From NCBI GenBank assembly GCA_023548195.1, contig JAJHZJ010000400.1, forward strand, positions 620,001 through 684,000: a stretch of 64,000 bases of DNA. The letters are read 5' to 3'. The translations under genes were made by a program, and so were the position numbers. Positions 41,371-53,374 of the stretch are shown in pieces. The DNA is from Bettongia penicillata ogilbyi. Its lineage: Eukaryota > Chordata > Mammalia > Diprotodontia > Potoroidae. The notes under the pieces are model-generated. The model was given only the letters and a program-made list of their open reading frames with translations. It had not been told where the DNA came from and made no database searches. The first letter of the stretch is position 1, and each line of letters begins with the position of its first letter.

Positions 41371-42755
41371 GTATATACAGAATTCTATATAGAAAAGATA
41401 TGGAAATACCTCACTTGTACCAAACTTTGCTTATCTACAAATGTATGTGTAAGGTTCTCTGATCTTGAAAGGTATTTTCAATTACTTTATTATTTTTCTT
41501 AGCGTCCTTATAGAGATGAAAAAGAACAGTATATACGCAGAAGAGAAACTGAAGAAGAGACTGACAAGTTTCTTGCCTTGGATTATCTAGGCTCATGTTA
41601 TTTCTATCCTGGATTATGCTATGGAGCATTATACTGACTTCAGTGTCAATGAGTCTGACAGCCCATCCACTGAAGTACTTCCCCACCAGTGGTACAGAAC
41701 AAAACATGTATGTTTTCTCTTCCTTTGTGACTTTTATTCATGTCTTCCTTCCCATAATCCTCAACCCCAATTTGCTCTTCAATCTCTTGCCAGTAAATGG
41801 CTACCAAGGCAGTGTGGTCTACTTATCTCTCTACACTATCTCTTTTTTTCCCTCATAGATATCTTTTTATATCCCTCTATAAAACCCTCCCCTTATCCCA
41901 TTGGTGAAATTCTTCTAGGACCTCCATTTTGTGACCTTTCTTCCTCCCCTGACTGTTTCTAGCTTTCAGATGACATAACCACATGCATCCCCATTTGGAT
42001 ACCTTCATACTTTTATTCCACTTTTTGAGCACATTAAGCATGGTTAAATATGGTACAGTCTATTTACATCACACTTTAGTTGACCTATAATTTTGTTTCC
42101 TTGGGGACTGGGGTGTTTCATGATCTGTAAGGCTTACAGCATAGCTAGAAGAATATTGGTTGCGTGGGGAGAAAGCAAAATAGGTTTCCATTTCGTGAAG
42201 AGGCTTGGAGGTCACAATTTCCCAAATATGATCCATTCACTTTCTTTTTCCTATTTAACTGTGATCCATAATGTATCCATCTGTATTTATATCCAAGTAT
42301 GTGCTATGGAATGTCCATCAACCATCTATCATTGTCAAGACAATAGGCATAATCATGATAATAAACACATTTAATCTAGAAAATAAGCAATTGGCATAAC
42401 CTAGGTAATAAGAAAAGAAACCTTGTCTCTGGATTCTTTGTCTAGTGGTCTTTCTCCTATAGCAGACTGCATTCTCACCCCTAAATTAGTCTGGAAATGG
42501 TTAATAAGATTTGATTATAGTCCTGGTGCTGCAGTGGCTAATGTTGAAAATAGAAAAAGGACAGTATGGGAGAAATACTCCTTGACATATCCTGCAGCTC
42601 AAGAAAGCTATGTAGGAAGCCCAGAGACAATATTCTACCTTCCAAGAAATGAATTTGGTTCCAAAGAGAAAAGCATTCAAATGGAGTTTGGAATTGAAAC
42701 AAATACGTTCCATGGGCTATGGTCTAAAGTTTGTACCTGCTTGCTTCCTTTCATA
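41371..42755. other. Unassigned sequence with two chance-length open frames
   Basis: Partly pyrimidine-rich (41700-41960). Plus frames of 113 (41621-41962) and 128 codons (42423-42809) exist. The latter has mixed, non-simple composition, but I recognise no domain and its length is about what AT-rich noncoding DNA of this size yields. Not called as genes. Confidence 0.4.
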
Positions 42756-42759
42756 CTAC

Positions 42760-43130
42760 CTTATCATTTAATTATTGAGTCTTTGTTAATCATCCATTAT
42801 GCATCATAAATTATGCTTGCATTATCATTTTAAATAGATACACTATCTGATTGATTTGATGAAAATAACCTGCTTATTTATCAATTTGCATAAACTTGCA
42901 TGCAATGAGGTGTAGTTCCATGATTCATTAGTCACTACTGGCAGAAGGAGCAGGCACAGCCTCAAACAACAGGAGGCTCAGACAAATTATTGTCATCTTT
43001 ATCAGAGAAAAATCCCATTAAAATCAATTTCACTCACACCCAAACAGTTGAAAGGGCTTGTGAGCCTCAAGCTTCTGTGGGAAGTCGTATGTGCACATAA
43101 ACTTAAGGAGGACACACAGCCACTCCAACT
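42760..43130. other. Repeat-free block with clustered homeodomain/POU-type motifs
   Basis: TGATTGAT at 42848-42855 (PBX/HOX-like), ATTTGCAT octamer at 42884-42891 and paired TTATGC motifs at 42797-42818 fall within 100 bp. The block to 43130 shows no transposon and no simple repeat. Candidate enhancer-like conserved element, motif evidence only. Confidence 0.35.
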
Positions 43131-43389
43131 GGTGATACATCTGTCCTGTGAGCAATTGAGACACTCACTGGTGCTGGTCCAGTGACTTGATGTCAGGGCA
43201 AGGCATTTCCATGCTGCTGTGCTCGTTACAGTGATGGCTTTTGGAATGTGTTCTCTGGGTCAATGGATCTGGATGACTCACCTTCACTGTTGGATGTTAA
43301 GGTGGGCTGCAACTGAAGGTGAGTGAAGTGAACTAGACAGAAAGTTCCTTTTGAGTTCATCCTAAAAGCCTGAACATCATGCTTTCAGT

Positions 43390-43530
43390 TCAAGTCAGAC
43401 CACTGACTGACTCTGTGGCCTTGAGCAAGAAAGTTGACCTTGTTGAGCATGCGTTTCCTCATCTGTATAATAAGGTATATTGAGTAAATGATCTCTAGGG
43501 TCCTTTCTAACCCTGTTGACCTCAGATTGA
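43390..43530 (+). mobile_element. MIR relic
   Basis: CTCTGTGGCCTTGAGCAAGA, TGCGTTTCCTCATCTGTATA and AAATGATCTCTAGGGTCCTT follow the MIR core to end order. Confidence 0.7.
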
Positions 43531-43789
43531 TGACGTCCATCTTTGTGTGCTAGGATTCCACCAGCACGAGGGAACCATTTGGATAATTCCTTTAATTTTT
43601 TTTCCCCTAGTCTATTCTATTAAATTTAATCTATTATATTATTTCCCTATAAGGTGTTGTTACTTTGATGATACTTCAGCTGAGATTGGCCCTGGGCAAA
43701 CTTCTTTATTTCCAAGATTCATCAATTTATGGATATAGGACAAAATTTTAAAAGGAGCCTTAGCCAAAATCTTTTATGATCTATGAGTT

Positions 43790-43960
43790 ACAGTGGAAAT
43801 AAGGTTGAATTTGGAGTCAGTGAACTTGGTTTCAAAAATCACAGTTCTGAGACACATTAGTTTTATAATTTTAGACAAGTCAATTATCTTCTTTGTATCT
43901 CGGTTTGTTCACCTGTAAAATGAACTGACATCTAAGATCTCTGCAAAATCTAAATCAATA
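43790..43960 (+). mobile_element. MIR relic
   Basis: GGAAATAAGGTTGAATTTGG, GAGTCAGTGAACTTGGTTTC, TTTAGACAAGTCAATTATCT, TCACCTGTAAAATGAACTGA and TAAGATCTCTGCAAAATCTA. Confidence 0.7.
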
Positions 43961-45115
43961 ATCTTATTATTCTTTTTTACCTTTCTTCCATTTTCCTCCT
44001 TAAGTATCAGCTCTTCATTTACTTAGATTGATTTTCTAAGGTCCCACACTTGTGCCTCTTTATTTTTTTCATTTTAGGGCTTCAAGATCTAAGCCTTTCA
44101 CATACCTTCTTCTTACCCCTTAAAGTTTGATTACCTCCCTGCCTCACTCTCTGGAAGTCTTATTTTTAGCTATAAACTTCTGTAGTACCTCTTGGCAATG
44201 GGAAAATCAGTCTCTCAAAATTTAATTCCAGAGGCATATAGTAGGTGGTCTTTTACCAACTTTGAGTTCTCCATGGTGAACTCCATTGATATATAAATGT
44301 AGTTCAGAGCACAGTTTCCTCCACAATGGGTTTCCCACGATTCTGAATCAGATGAACTATTTGCTCTGAGGGAAAACAGGCATCTGTGGTTATAAAAGTC
44401 AGATATAATCATTTATACAAGATTTCCTCAAATTTTCCTCCTTGGGGTTAAGGATTTCAATTCAAACAGATAGAGATGATAATTTCTCATCTTTGTTTTT
44501 CTTGGGGCAACAACCTTACTTCTGGAAGTTGTTATCAAATATATCTCAGTGGGAAATAAATTCTATGAGCAGAATGGCTGCTTTGTTCTCTTTTTCCCAA
44601 GTTCCATTGACCAATATTTGGTCAAACAATGACTATTTTAATGGAATGTTCTACCATTATATTTATTGATAACTCTCTTGGTGATGATTGATGAATCAGC
44701 CAGCAGGAGGAGTGCCATGGTTCTTTGCATGTGTCCCAAGTCATCTTCTTCTTCCTTTTGTTAAATCAACACAAAAGAAGTCCATTGCTCCTCCAGAAAT
44801 GAAAGAGCATCTGTGGATGCTGCTAAGCAATTAGACTGATACCCTTAGAAACTCAAAATGAGAAGATATGACAACTACCTTCAGGAAGGGTCTAGTCATT
44901 CCTCAAACAGTCTAACACTTATATGTGCCTAGGATTAGTTACAGTCTTGGCCTACTCCAACCTACTATAGTTTTGTGTTTGTGTTCTGTGTGCATTTATA
45001 ATATCAGCTTAATCATTATTTTGCTAATTTTAGCTGAGGAAATATGGTACTTTATATAATAGACATGTTCTTGACACATAGCATGCAGACAAAAGTTTTA
45101 TAAAAGGCATTCTTT
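43961..45115. other. Unassigned sequence
   Basis: No gene or confident repeat seen; short frames only. Confidence 0.4.
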
Positions 45116-45119
45116 TTTT

Positions 45120-45335
45120 CCCACCAATTTCAGAAAGACCTGAAGTCAAATCCAGCCCTAGATCCTGGACAAGTCATTTAATCTCTCTTAGCCTAAATTT
45201 CCTCATGTTCAGATGGTAGTAATAATTCTTTTCTCATAGGGTTACTGCAACAATCAAATACACACACACGCATTATATATATATATATATGTATATATAT
45301 AATGCATGTGTGTATAAACATATACATCTAAATAT
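45120..45335 (+). mobile_element. MIR relic ending in CA/TA microsatellite
   Basis: AAATCCAGCCCTAGATCCTG, GACAAGTCATTTAATCTCTC, TTTCTCATAGGGTTACTGCA and then ACACAC, TATATA and ATGTGT units at 45258-45335. Confidence 0.65.
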
Positions 45336-45599
45336 GTGTATGCATGTATAAGTGTCTATTCATCATACTATATATATATGTAAACATTATAGTTCCATAC
45401 AAATATTAATTATCATCACATCATCAGCAGTGGCAGTCATTGGCAATAATTGTTAAGAGTAATACAACTTGAAGATAAAAGTCAGTTATAGAATAATGGA
45501 AAATACATCGAAGAACCAGGAAATGGGTTCTAGAGACAGCTCTGCCATTAGCACTCATAAAGTGATTACTAAAAGCAAAAGAAAATGTAGACAAAAAAA

Positions 45600-45790
45600 G
45601 AAACATTGCTTGGCCTGAAGGAGTTTACATTCTTTTATTTGAAAAGATATAGAAATAAGAATATGTAAAATAATTTCAAGAGGAAGAGCACAGATAACTT
45701 GAGGGTATCAGGAAAGGTGCAGGGAGTGGTATTTGAGCTGTTTGGTAAAGGAAGCTGAATATTATATAAGGAGGAAATTAGAAAAGATTA
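45600..45790 (+). mobile_element. Family B repeat, 3' half
   Basis: TTGGCCTGAAGGAGTTTACA, GAGGGTATCAGGAAAGGTGC and GGTATTTGAGCTGTTTGGTA fit the later half of family B as in 18315-18610. Confidence 0.5.
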
Positions 45791-45849
45791 CATTTTTAAA
45801 TCAGAAAGACTGTGCAAAAGCAAAGGGATGACAAATAGAAGGTCATTGC

Positions 45850-46015
45850 CATTGAGATAAAACATAACCTCCTTTGTTTGGCATTTGTAACCTCCTATTT
45901 CCTGGCCTACCATTTCTGAGTATACTTTTCTAGGTTGTATGGGATGCTTCTTCACATGCACCCAGACAAACTACCCTACTCGCTATCCTCTGTATGTTGC
46001 CTCTTGAAAGTGATA
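45850..46015 (+). mobile_element. L2 relic, ORF2 end region
   Basis: ATAACCTCCTTTGTTTGGCA, TTTGTAACCTCCTATTTCCT, GCACCCAGACAAACTACCCT and ACTCGCTATCCTCTGTATGT are the L2 segment just before its terminal 3' UTR. Confidence 0.65.
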
Positions 46016-46440
46016 AATGTATAAGTATATAAAACTGCATTTTCTTTAGAGTCATTTCCACTGATAAGACCATATCCATTTCAAATTTTGAACCATTTGA
46101 CAATGCCAAGGATGTTGGAGGGAGGATCTTTTCATTAGGTTCTCAATAGCTGTGGTTGCTGAAAAGGCAGGGGATGCTGCATTCACGAGGTCATATTTCT
46201 TCAGAACTATTACTTACTGAGATGCTCATTTGGGGGACTGTGCTAGAAGCAGGACTGCTGGTCCATGGAGGCATTACTTGTAAAGAGTAAGTGCTTTAAA
46301 GGATCTTGTTGATTACTGATAAACTGATTATGTGTAGGAAATAATTTCTTTTTATGGGTCTGTTTGCTCTTCTGTAAAATGAGTTGGTTGGATGAAATTA
46401 TTCTAAGGTTCCCTCTTATTTCTAACTCTTCCATTCCCAT
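46016..46440. other. Unassigned sequence
   Basis: No gene recognised. A MIR end-like patch (CTGTAAAATGAGTTGGTTGG) lies near 46373-46430. Confidence 0.4.
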
Positions 46441-46454
46441 CCTCTCTACCAAAC

Positions 46455-46800
46455 TACTGACAAGAGAATTATAGAGCAGAAAGTGGCTTCAGAGATCACT
46501 TACATATTTACTTTACATTTAAGAGGGGGGAAGCAAAATTAAATTGACTTTTGCAAAGTCAAAAATGAAATTTTCTAGAAAATCTATTAGATTATGAATC
46601 TGAAACCTTGGCTCTGCCTGTTAACTTGCTATGTGTTATTTGGTAATTATCTTTACCTCCACTGGCTTCAATTCCCCACCACACCATTTTTCTTTTTGAA
46701 AAAAAAAACAGAGAAGTTGATTAAGATGATCTCTAATTTATTTTATAGCTCTAGATTCTAAGATTTTATGAAATGTGCCTAAGTAGCAGTATTTAAAGCA
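46455..46800 (+). mobile_element. SINE-like relic followed by a MIR relic
   Basis: 46465-46560 holds ATTATAGAGCAGAAAGTGGC, GAGATCACTTACATATTTAC as in the 16780 type. 46605-46780 holds ACCTTGGCTCTGCCTGTTAA, GCTATGTGTTATTTGGTAAT and AGATGATCTCTAATTTATT of MIR. Confidence 0.55.
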
Positions 46801-47009
46801 ATCGTGGTAAATGTCCTAGGTAATTTAATACTTTTAGTAAATAATAATAATAACCAAAGAAGGCGGAACTATAGGAAGATACCTCACATGTACCCTCCAC
46901 AATATGATCTCCCTTTCTGAAACCTTGGGAATGACTAGCAAATGATGGACATTTCTGTCTTAGATAAAGTAGTCTGACATCATAATATAATAATTAACTG
47001 ATTTAATAA

Positions 47010-47163
47010 AAATAATGCTGGACCTGGACTCAGACACGGTTTTGAATTCTGAGTCTGTTCCTTAGCGCTTGTGTGACTTTGAGAAAAGTCACTTAGATTG
47101 TCTGGACCTTAGTATCACCTCTTGTAATATAAATATATATTATATATATATATATATACATAT

Positions 47164-47213
<50 letters not shown>

Positions 47214-47250
47214 CCTCTCTAAGGCTCTTTCCAATTCTAATCATATGCTT
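47010..47250 (+). mobile_element. MIR/CORE-SINE interrupted by a microsatellite
   Basis: TAATGCTGGACCTGGACTCA head side, TTGAATTCTGAGTCTGTTCC, TTGTGTGACTTTGAGAAAAG, then simple repeats, then TCTAAGGCTCTTTCCAATTC as the MIR end. Confidence 0.65.
47133..47210. repeat. (TA)n then (GA)n microsatellites inside MIR
   Basis: TATATA from 47133 to about 47157, then about 22 AG units at 47166-47210, replacing the SINE interior. Confidence 0.95.
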
Positions 47251-48320
47251 CTAGGAAGTTATGGATGCATAGACAGTGCCAACCCTCTGACAAACGCCAA
47301 TTTTCTTCTTTATGTCTTTCTCCTGTTTTGCCCTTTCTCCCCCTCTTCCTACTCCTTTTTCCCCTTTTTATCTTTCTCCTTTTATTATGGAAGCCAGTAT
47401 GTAGATCTTAAATTCTTTTTCTTCTTGCCTAATAGTTAACAAAATTTTGTGCTAAACCAAATTATAATTGTCTAGAATAATTTTCAGTGGAGTAGGTTAG
47501 TGTAAAAAAAATACAGGCTGAGAATCTCTAATTGTGACACACTTACTAATGTTTGCATGAAAATCTTATATGAGAATAGGACTTAATCTATTTCTACATA
47601 TACGATTAATGCTATTTCTAAATAGGCTAGCATAAAGTGTGCTTATTTTTAATCCATTCTTTATGATTATTTTAAACAATATGTTTTATTTTCAAATATT
47701 TGTAATTCTGAGATCACATTTCTGTACCAAATTTCTAATTTTTTTCTGCCAGTCTAACATTAAAAACTATATTTTAGTCATTGTGCAAAAATGCCAGAAT
47801 TTTTGCTAGTCTTGTTAATTTTTTTTTCCTGTAGAGAAAGAGATAAGAAATTAAAAAGGTAGAAAATTAGGGGTAGACTAGCCTCAGAAATGATTTGACT
47901 ACTCAAATATTTTAAATATTTAATTAGCTGGAATTGCTACCTTAGATTCTGCAGTAATAAAATCTCAAGCCACTTGTTCTGTTTTTAAAAGTTAAGGTTA
48001 TCCAAACAAAATTAATTTTTTTGATGTTTTTAAATTATAGAGTGAAAAGACCCTGAGAACTGTATTTGCAATTCAGACTTTACAAACAGGCAACAGAACA
48101 TTGTTAGAGGAACACTTTATTTTTCTTCATTCCAATTTACGAATTTTAACACACTGTAAAGTTTAAGAAAAATAAAGGGTGGATGTTGGGTCTGCACTAT
48201 CATTTGAAATACCACATATTTCATAAAAATCATTTTGGTTTCTTTTAGGAGGAGGTAGAAAAGAATAATTTTCCTATGTGAAAGTGGCACCCAGTTTGGT
48301 TTATTATCTTTGATAGAATA
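47251..48320. other. AT-rich, repeat-poor sequence
   Basis: A short pyrimidine-rich part (47310-47390) is followed by about 900 bases of AT-rich, non-simple DNA with no recognisable transposon. No gene. Confidence 0.4.
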
Positions 48321-48324
48321 GTTG

Positions 48325-48380
48325 TTATATACATACATATGTCATATACATACATACATATATGAATATGTACATATAAG
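48325..48380. repeat. (ACAT)n-type microsatellite
   Basis: TATACATACATATG units. Confidence 0.8.
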
Positions 48381-48424
48381 TAAAATAATACTCAGCTTCC
48401 CATGTTCACGATTTTGTGCTTTTT

Positions 48425-48590
48425 GAACGTGCCTTCTGAATGCTCTCCCTCCTCTCATTTCTACCTCTCAGAATCCCTAGTTTCCTTCAAGGTGCAGCTC
48501 TAGTAACATCTGAAGAAATGGGCTTTCTTGATCTCCCTTCATCTGACCCTTCGATTTACCTTAAATGGACTTTGAATACATCTACATATG
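48425..48590 (+). mobile_element. L2 3' end
   Basis: GAATGCTCTCCCTCCTCTCA, CTCAGAATCCCTAGTTTCC, TTCAAGGTGCAGCTCTAGTA and GGGCTTTCTTGATCTCCCTT are the L2 3' blocks in order. Confidence 0.8.
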
Positions 48591-48619
48591 TAAATACTAT
48601 CCCTAACATATCATATAGG

Positions 48620-48690
48620 CAAATATATATATATATATATATATATTTATATGTCTGTAGGTATGTGTCTGTGTATATACACACCACTAC
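48620..48690. repeat. (TA)n and TG-rich run
   Basis: About 12 TA units (48624-48647) followed by TATGTCTG-type sequence. Confidence 0.85.
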
Positions 48691-48699
48691 CTCCCAACC

Positions 48700-49430
48700 T
48701 TCCCCACAAAAAAGGAAAGAGTTCTACATATGTAGGACAATTATAGCTGATTTCGCAGAATAAGAAAGTGAGAAGCTGTACAAGGTAACAGACTTTTGAA
48801 TTAACACTCCAAAAGGACTCATTCATTCAGCACCCCTCTTCCATCAGCCTTCATGTTCAGAAAAAGGCACATAACCCAGCCCACAGAATTATGCCTGGAA
48901 CCAACATAGAAACACCCGCCCCCCCCCACCCCAGTTACAGACTTGACCAGGACATGTCACTCATTGCCTCTCCTTCATCCTAATGCAATAAGCAGTAGAC
49001 ATTAAATTGCCCAGTGAAGAAGAAAAATGGGGAGGAATGAGGGAGTTGTTTTACTTTGGGTAGTTCATCAGATGAAGAATTAGGTTTCAGAGTCTTGGCC
49101 TAAAGTATCCATCCCATTGCCCTTTATGTTTCTAGCCATCAAAATGCAACAGCAGTTTATTTAGTTCACTTAGAGAAGGAAATGATGGGAGGGAAGGAAG
49201 TGTGACAGAGTCCTCAGAGTGTAAAGAAAGTAGGGTTAGAATTTATTTGAGAACAGTGCTGTCCCTCACTCTTCTCTTCTTTCCTGAAACTAGGAATATG
49301 ACAAAATAAAGAAATTAAGGACATAAAGACAGACAAAATGGGAGGTAAAACTTTCTCGGTTTGATAGTTTTCTTGGAAAATGTGAATAATTGAGACAATA
49401 GCTTCTACAAAGCTTAAGGATATAAAAAAT
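48700..49430. other. Unassigned sequence
   Basis: Contains a C run at 48917-48932. No gene or confident repeat. Confidence 0.4.
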
Positions 49431-49434
49431 TAGA

Positions 49435-49545
49435 TATGCATATATATAATACATCGTATAGAGTATATATGCATTTGTATAATTATATATACATACATAT
49501 GTATAAAGAAAGTATACATGTATTTATACATATACGTACACTCAA
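49435..49545. repeat. AT-rich alternating sequence
   Basis: TATA, ATAC and GTAT units in irregular order. Overlapping short frames are low complexity. Confidence 0.7.
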
Positions 49546-49549
49546 CCTC

Positions 49550-51240
49550 AGAGACAATAATAGAAAGGGAAGTCCCATTCAAAATAGTATTAAAATGCAT
49601 AAAATATTTCGGAGCCAAAGTGGTGAGTTACATATGAAACTTGAATAGATTCAACATAAAAATAATCCTTAAAGAAATAAAGAATACTTAAATAGCTTTA
49701 GGAAAATTCAGTGTTCATGACTGGACCATGCCAATATTACGGAAGTGACTAATACTAGAACATTTAATTTTCATATTTAATGTTATGCCACTATAATTTT
49801 CAAAGAGAAACTTTACAGAACTAGACAAAATAATAACAAAATTAATTTAGAGAAACAGAAAGGATCTAAGGCACTAGATCTCAAAGTATCACCTGGGGAC
49901 CTGTAGTCATTCCAGATAATTTTTCAGGGAATCTATGAGGTCAAAACTATTGAGGTCCTCAATAATTTTCAGATTTGTAAAGGGATTTTCAGATCAAAAA
50001 GCATGAAAACAACTGAAATAGGATATAAAAAAAGATAGGGGGATAGCACTTCTATACCTCAGATTCTAATATGACTCAAGCATCATCGAAACCATTTGGC
50101 ATGGTTATATTGAGTAAGCAATTGAATAAAAATAGAAAAAAAAATCAATAAAACCTATTAAGTAACAGAAAATCTGAAATCATGGAAGTCAATGTAGTTA
50201 TCAATAAACCAGGAAACATAAAATACTGATGAACATTTTATATTTGATAACAACTACTGGAAAATTGGTAAGAAGTTGAGCCAAAATCACACTAAGACTA
50301 GCATCTTATAATCTATTTTAAATTCAAAATGAATAAAAGACATGAATATAAACAAATAAGAACAAACTAAATAATTGACTTTAAGAATGAGAGGAACAGA
50401 TCATGTGCATTTCATGCCTAAGGATTAGGAATGAATTCTTAACCAAAACAGGGCAATTCCAAAAGGTTAATAGATAATTTTGATTATGTGAAATTGAAAG
50501 GATTTTGCCCAAATAAAATAAATACACCTAAGAAAAGAAGAGAAGTGGCAGACAGGGGGAAATATTCTTTACATGACATTTCTATGTAGGTATTTAGTGT
50601 CCAAGTTACAGAGATATCTAACCAAAATGTATAAAACCAAGACATTTCTAATTCATAAGTGGCCCAAGTGAATGACAAAGAATTATCAAAAGATTTGCAA
50701 ATGATTAATAACCAGATTGAAAAAAATGCTTAACATCACTAACAAAAAGGGAAAAGAAAGTGAAAAGAACCTTCAAAATTTATCTCACCCCCAGTAAATT
50801 GAGGAAAATGATAATACTTGTATACAGTCAGTGTTGGAGGGGTTCTGGAAAGGAATACTAATGCATTGTTGGGGGAACTATGAATTGATACAAAAATTCT
50901 GGAAAACAATTAGAAATTATTCAAATGAATCCACCAAGAAATTCTACTACTTATATAATATAACCCAAGGAGATCAGAAACAAACAAACAAACAAAAAAG
51001 GTCTATACTTCAACAAAATATTTTAAGCAGAGCTTTTCCTATTAAGAAAAAACTGGAAATAAAGAATAAAGTAGATGCTCATCAATTGGGGACTAGCCAA
51101 ACACACTGTGGTACATTAATATAATCAAGTATTACTATGTTATAAGAAATAACAAACATGATGAATACATACAAGTATGGAAACACTTATCTTATGCAGG
51201 AGAAATAAATAAATTCAGAAAAGCATATACAATAACAATA
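49550..51240 (+). mobile_element. L1 relic, late ORF2 to 3' region, sense
   Basis: Broken frames near 49790-49860 read NVMPL then FSKRNFTELDKIITKLI and RNRK, the L1 ORF2 stretch after the RT domain (family form FFTELEKxIxKFIWxxKKP). Later sequence CACTAACAAAAAGGGAAAAG, GTTGGAGGGGTTCTGGAAAG, CTAATGCATTGTTGGGGGAA and GATGCTCATCAATTGGGGAC is the L1 ORF2 C-terminal to 3' block. The hAT-like fragment at 49872 interrupts it. Many stops. Confidence 0.65.
49872..50005 (+). mobile_element. hAT (Charlie-type) fragment within L1
   Basis: TCTCAAAGTATCACCTGGGG, TTTTTCAGGGAATCTATGAG and GGTCAAAACTATTGAGG match the left end of a common mammalian hAT short element (family form TCAAAGTGTGGTCCGGGG...TGAGGTCAAAACTATTTT). 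Confidence 0.55.
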
Positions 51241-51595
51241 ATTTAAATGGAAGGAACACCCATCAAACAATCGAAACTTTGTTTTGGAGATGCTAATTTT
51301 CCTTCAAGTCCCTTAAGAAAATATTGGAGAAACTATCTCCTCCTTATTTGCACAGGTAGTATTTGTTCCATGACTATGGAACATTCTACATAATGTTAGA
51401 ATTTTTTTTTTAATGTGTTTATTGACTTTTCTGATTTTTTTTTTATTTTTCTGATTTATTTTTTTCTTTTACCTCATTTTTTTTATAGGGCATATCTCTC
51501 CAGTGAGAGAAGGAGAAAGATTCAGGACAAATATGTGATGGAAAACCAAAGCTGTCGATAAAATATATTTTTTTGAAGAAAGAATATATGATTCT
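51241..51595. other. Unassigned T-rich sequence
   Basis: T-rich runs at 51400-51490. No gene. Confidence 0.4.
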
Positions 51596-51599
51596 GAAA

Positions 51600-51690
51600 G
51601 GCAAGGAATGCCTGCTTTTGTCTTTGTGTCCCCAGCAATTAACACAATACTTGGCACATAGTAAGCACTTAAATACTGTTTCATTCATTT
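51600..51690 (+). mobile_element. L2 terminal fragment
   Basis: GTGTCCCCAGCAATTAACAC and CTTGGCACATAGTAAGCACT are the L2 terminal block, among the best preserved here. Confidence 0.75.
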
Positions 51691-51699
51691 ATTCTAGAG

Positions 51700-52730
51700 T
51701 AATATTGAACTGAGAGAATTCCAGAAAGTTAATTTCAGAGAATTAAAGCAGCTTAATTTTTGTACCTTAGCCATTTCACCAGGCTAATAATTTAGAGGAG
51801 GAAAGAATTGTGGACTTATATAATTTCTGGTCTAACTATTGTATATTCTACAGAGATATGGATTGGTTGGGGGTGGGGAAGCAACCCTGGGGAGACTGGT
51901 TAATTCTCTGTGTAATTATTTTAAGGATCGATTAGAGTAAGCTTTTCTCCCCCACCTTATTCCTGTCCCCTGTTGTGTTTTTATTAGAGAAAGGACAAAA
52001 CCTTTAAATGCACTGTATGGGTGCAGATTGGAAAAAAGTCTTGGGGATATGGACCCAAATCCAAAGGTTATTTAAGCTTTGATATCATTTTGAACTAGAG
52101 CTCAGAATGAGCTATCAAGCAGCCCAAACAAACTTCTTCCACCTCCAGGGGTTTAGGCAAAAGCAAATAGTTGTGCCAGAGGAGATTTGGAGAAAATAGA
52201 ACAAAAACAATACATACAGACAATGTCAATGTATATGTCTTCATGGAGATAGCCCCTAAGAATTTTGTCCAGAAAGTAAACAAATAAAAGCAGCAATCAT
52301 GGTTTTCTTGATATTGACCAAATGTAAATGGATTTATTCCTTCCATCTATTGACAGTCATTTCTATAGTTAATTTTTTAAGCTGATTTATTCCTCCTTAC
52401 AGGAGAGGAGAGGAGTGAAATGCCTCTGAACATAGGTTCTATAAAATGATATATTGGTACATTTTCTTCCCTTTCTAATCTATCCCAGTTAGAATGGTGA
52501 AATAACATTCAACTTGAAATGTGACTTGGAGCCTTGAGGATGGTTACGTTTTACTCATCTCTGTATTTTGGGTTGACATTTTAGATACATAATTCTGTAT
52601 CTTTTCAGCTTAATAAATTCTTGGGTGAAACATGTAAATGGATCTCTCACAATTTATGTGTTTAAATGAGTGCAATCATTATGCCCTCAATGAAAAGTTT
52701 GAAGCATTTTTATCATTTTATATTATTATT
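51700..52730. other. Unassigned sequence
   Basis: No gene or confident repeat over about 1 kb; small minus frames only. Confidence 0.4.
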
Positions 52731-52734
52731 GTGT

Positions 52735-52935
52735 AATGTGGGAGAATGAGCATTAAACTTGGATTCAGATAGTCTGAATTTTAGTACCAGCTCTACCCCT
52801 CTGACCTCATGCCAGCTATTCAACTTTCCTCAGCCTCAGTTTCCTTCACTCTAATCTGAGTAGAACGCCTGCCTCTTAATGTTGTTCTGGGGATAAACTG
52901 AGATAGTATATGAGAAAATACTTTGAAAACTTCAA
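52735..52935 (+). mobile_element. MIR relic
   Basis: GCATTAAACTTGGATTCAGA, TTTTAGTACCAGCTCTACCC, TCCTCAGCCTCAGTTTCCTT, GTAGAACGCCTGCCTCTTAA and CTTTGAAAACTTCAAGC. Confidence 0.75.
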
Positions 52936-53198
52936 GCTTGACTGCCTTTGAACTTAAGCGCCCTAATAAAATGGTTTTACTATTTGCTATCCTCCAGAAT
53001 TGTAAGGGTCAAGAAACGCCGTAAACTGGATGACCATACAACTGCAAATTACTGTTATTATTATATTACTATTACTATGAATATCTATGGAATTAATTAA
53101 CAAAAGTGGCTAAAACGTGTCTGAAGCAACTCTTTGCTTCAGTCTGCAGATGTTTGTAGAGTTTTTGCCAAGAAAGAAAGCTTACAGTAAGGAACTGA

Positions 53199-53350
53199 AT
53201 GAGAGAGAGAGACAGATAGACAGACAGACAGAGACACAGAGAGACAGAGACAGAAGGACACAGACAGAGAGACAGACAGGCAGAGACAGAGAGAGAGATA
53301 GAGAGACAGAGACAGACAGACAGAGACAGTCAGAGATATAGAGAGATGCA
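53199..53350. repeat. (GACA/GAGA)n microsatellite
   Basis: About 150 bp of interleaved GACA, GAGA and GACAGA units. Frames on both strands over it (RQTE and LSVSLS peptides) are repeat translations, not genes. Confidence 0.95.
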
Positions 53351-53374
53351 TAGATAAAAACAGAAAAACAGAAC

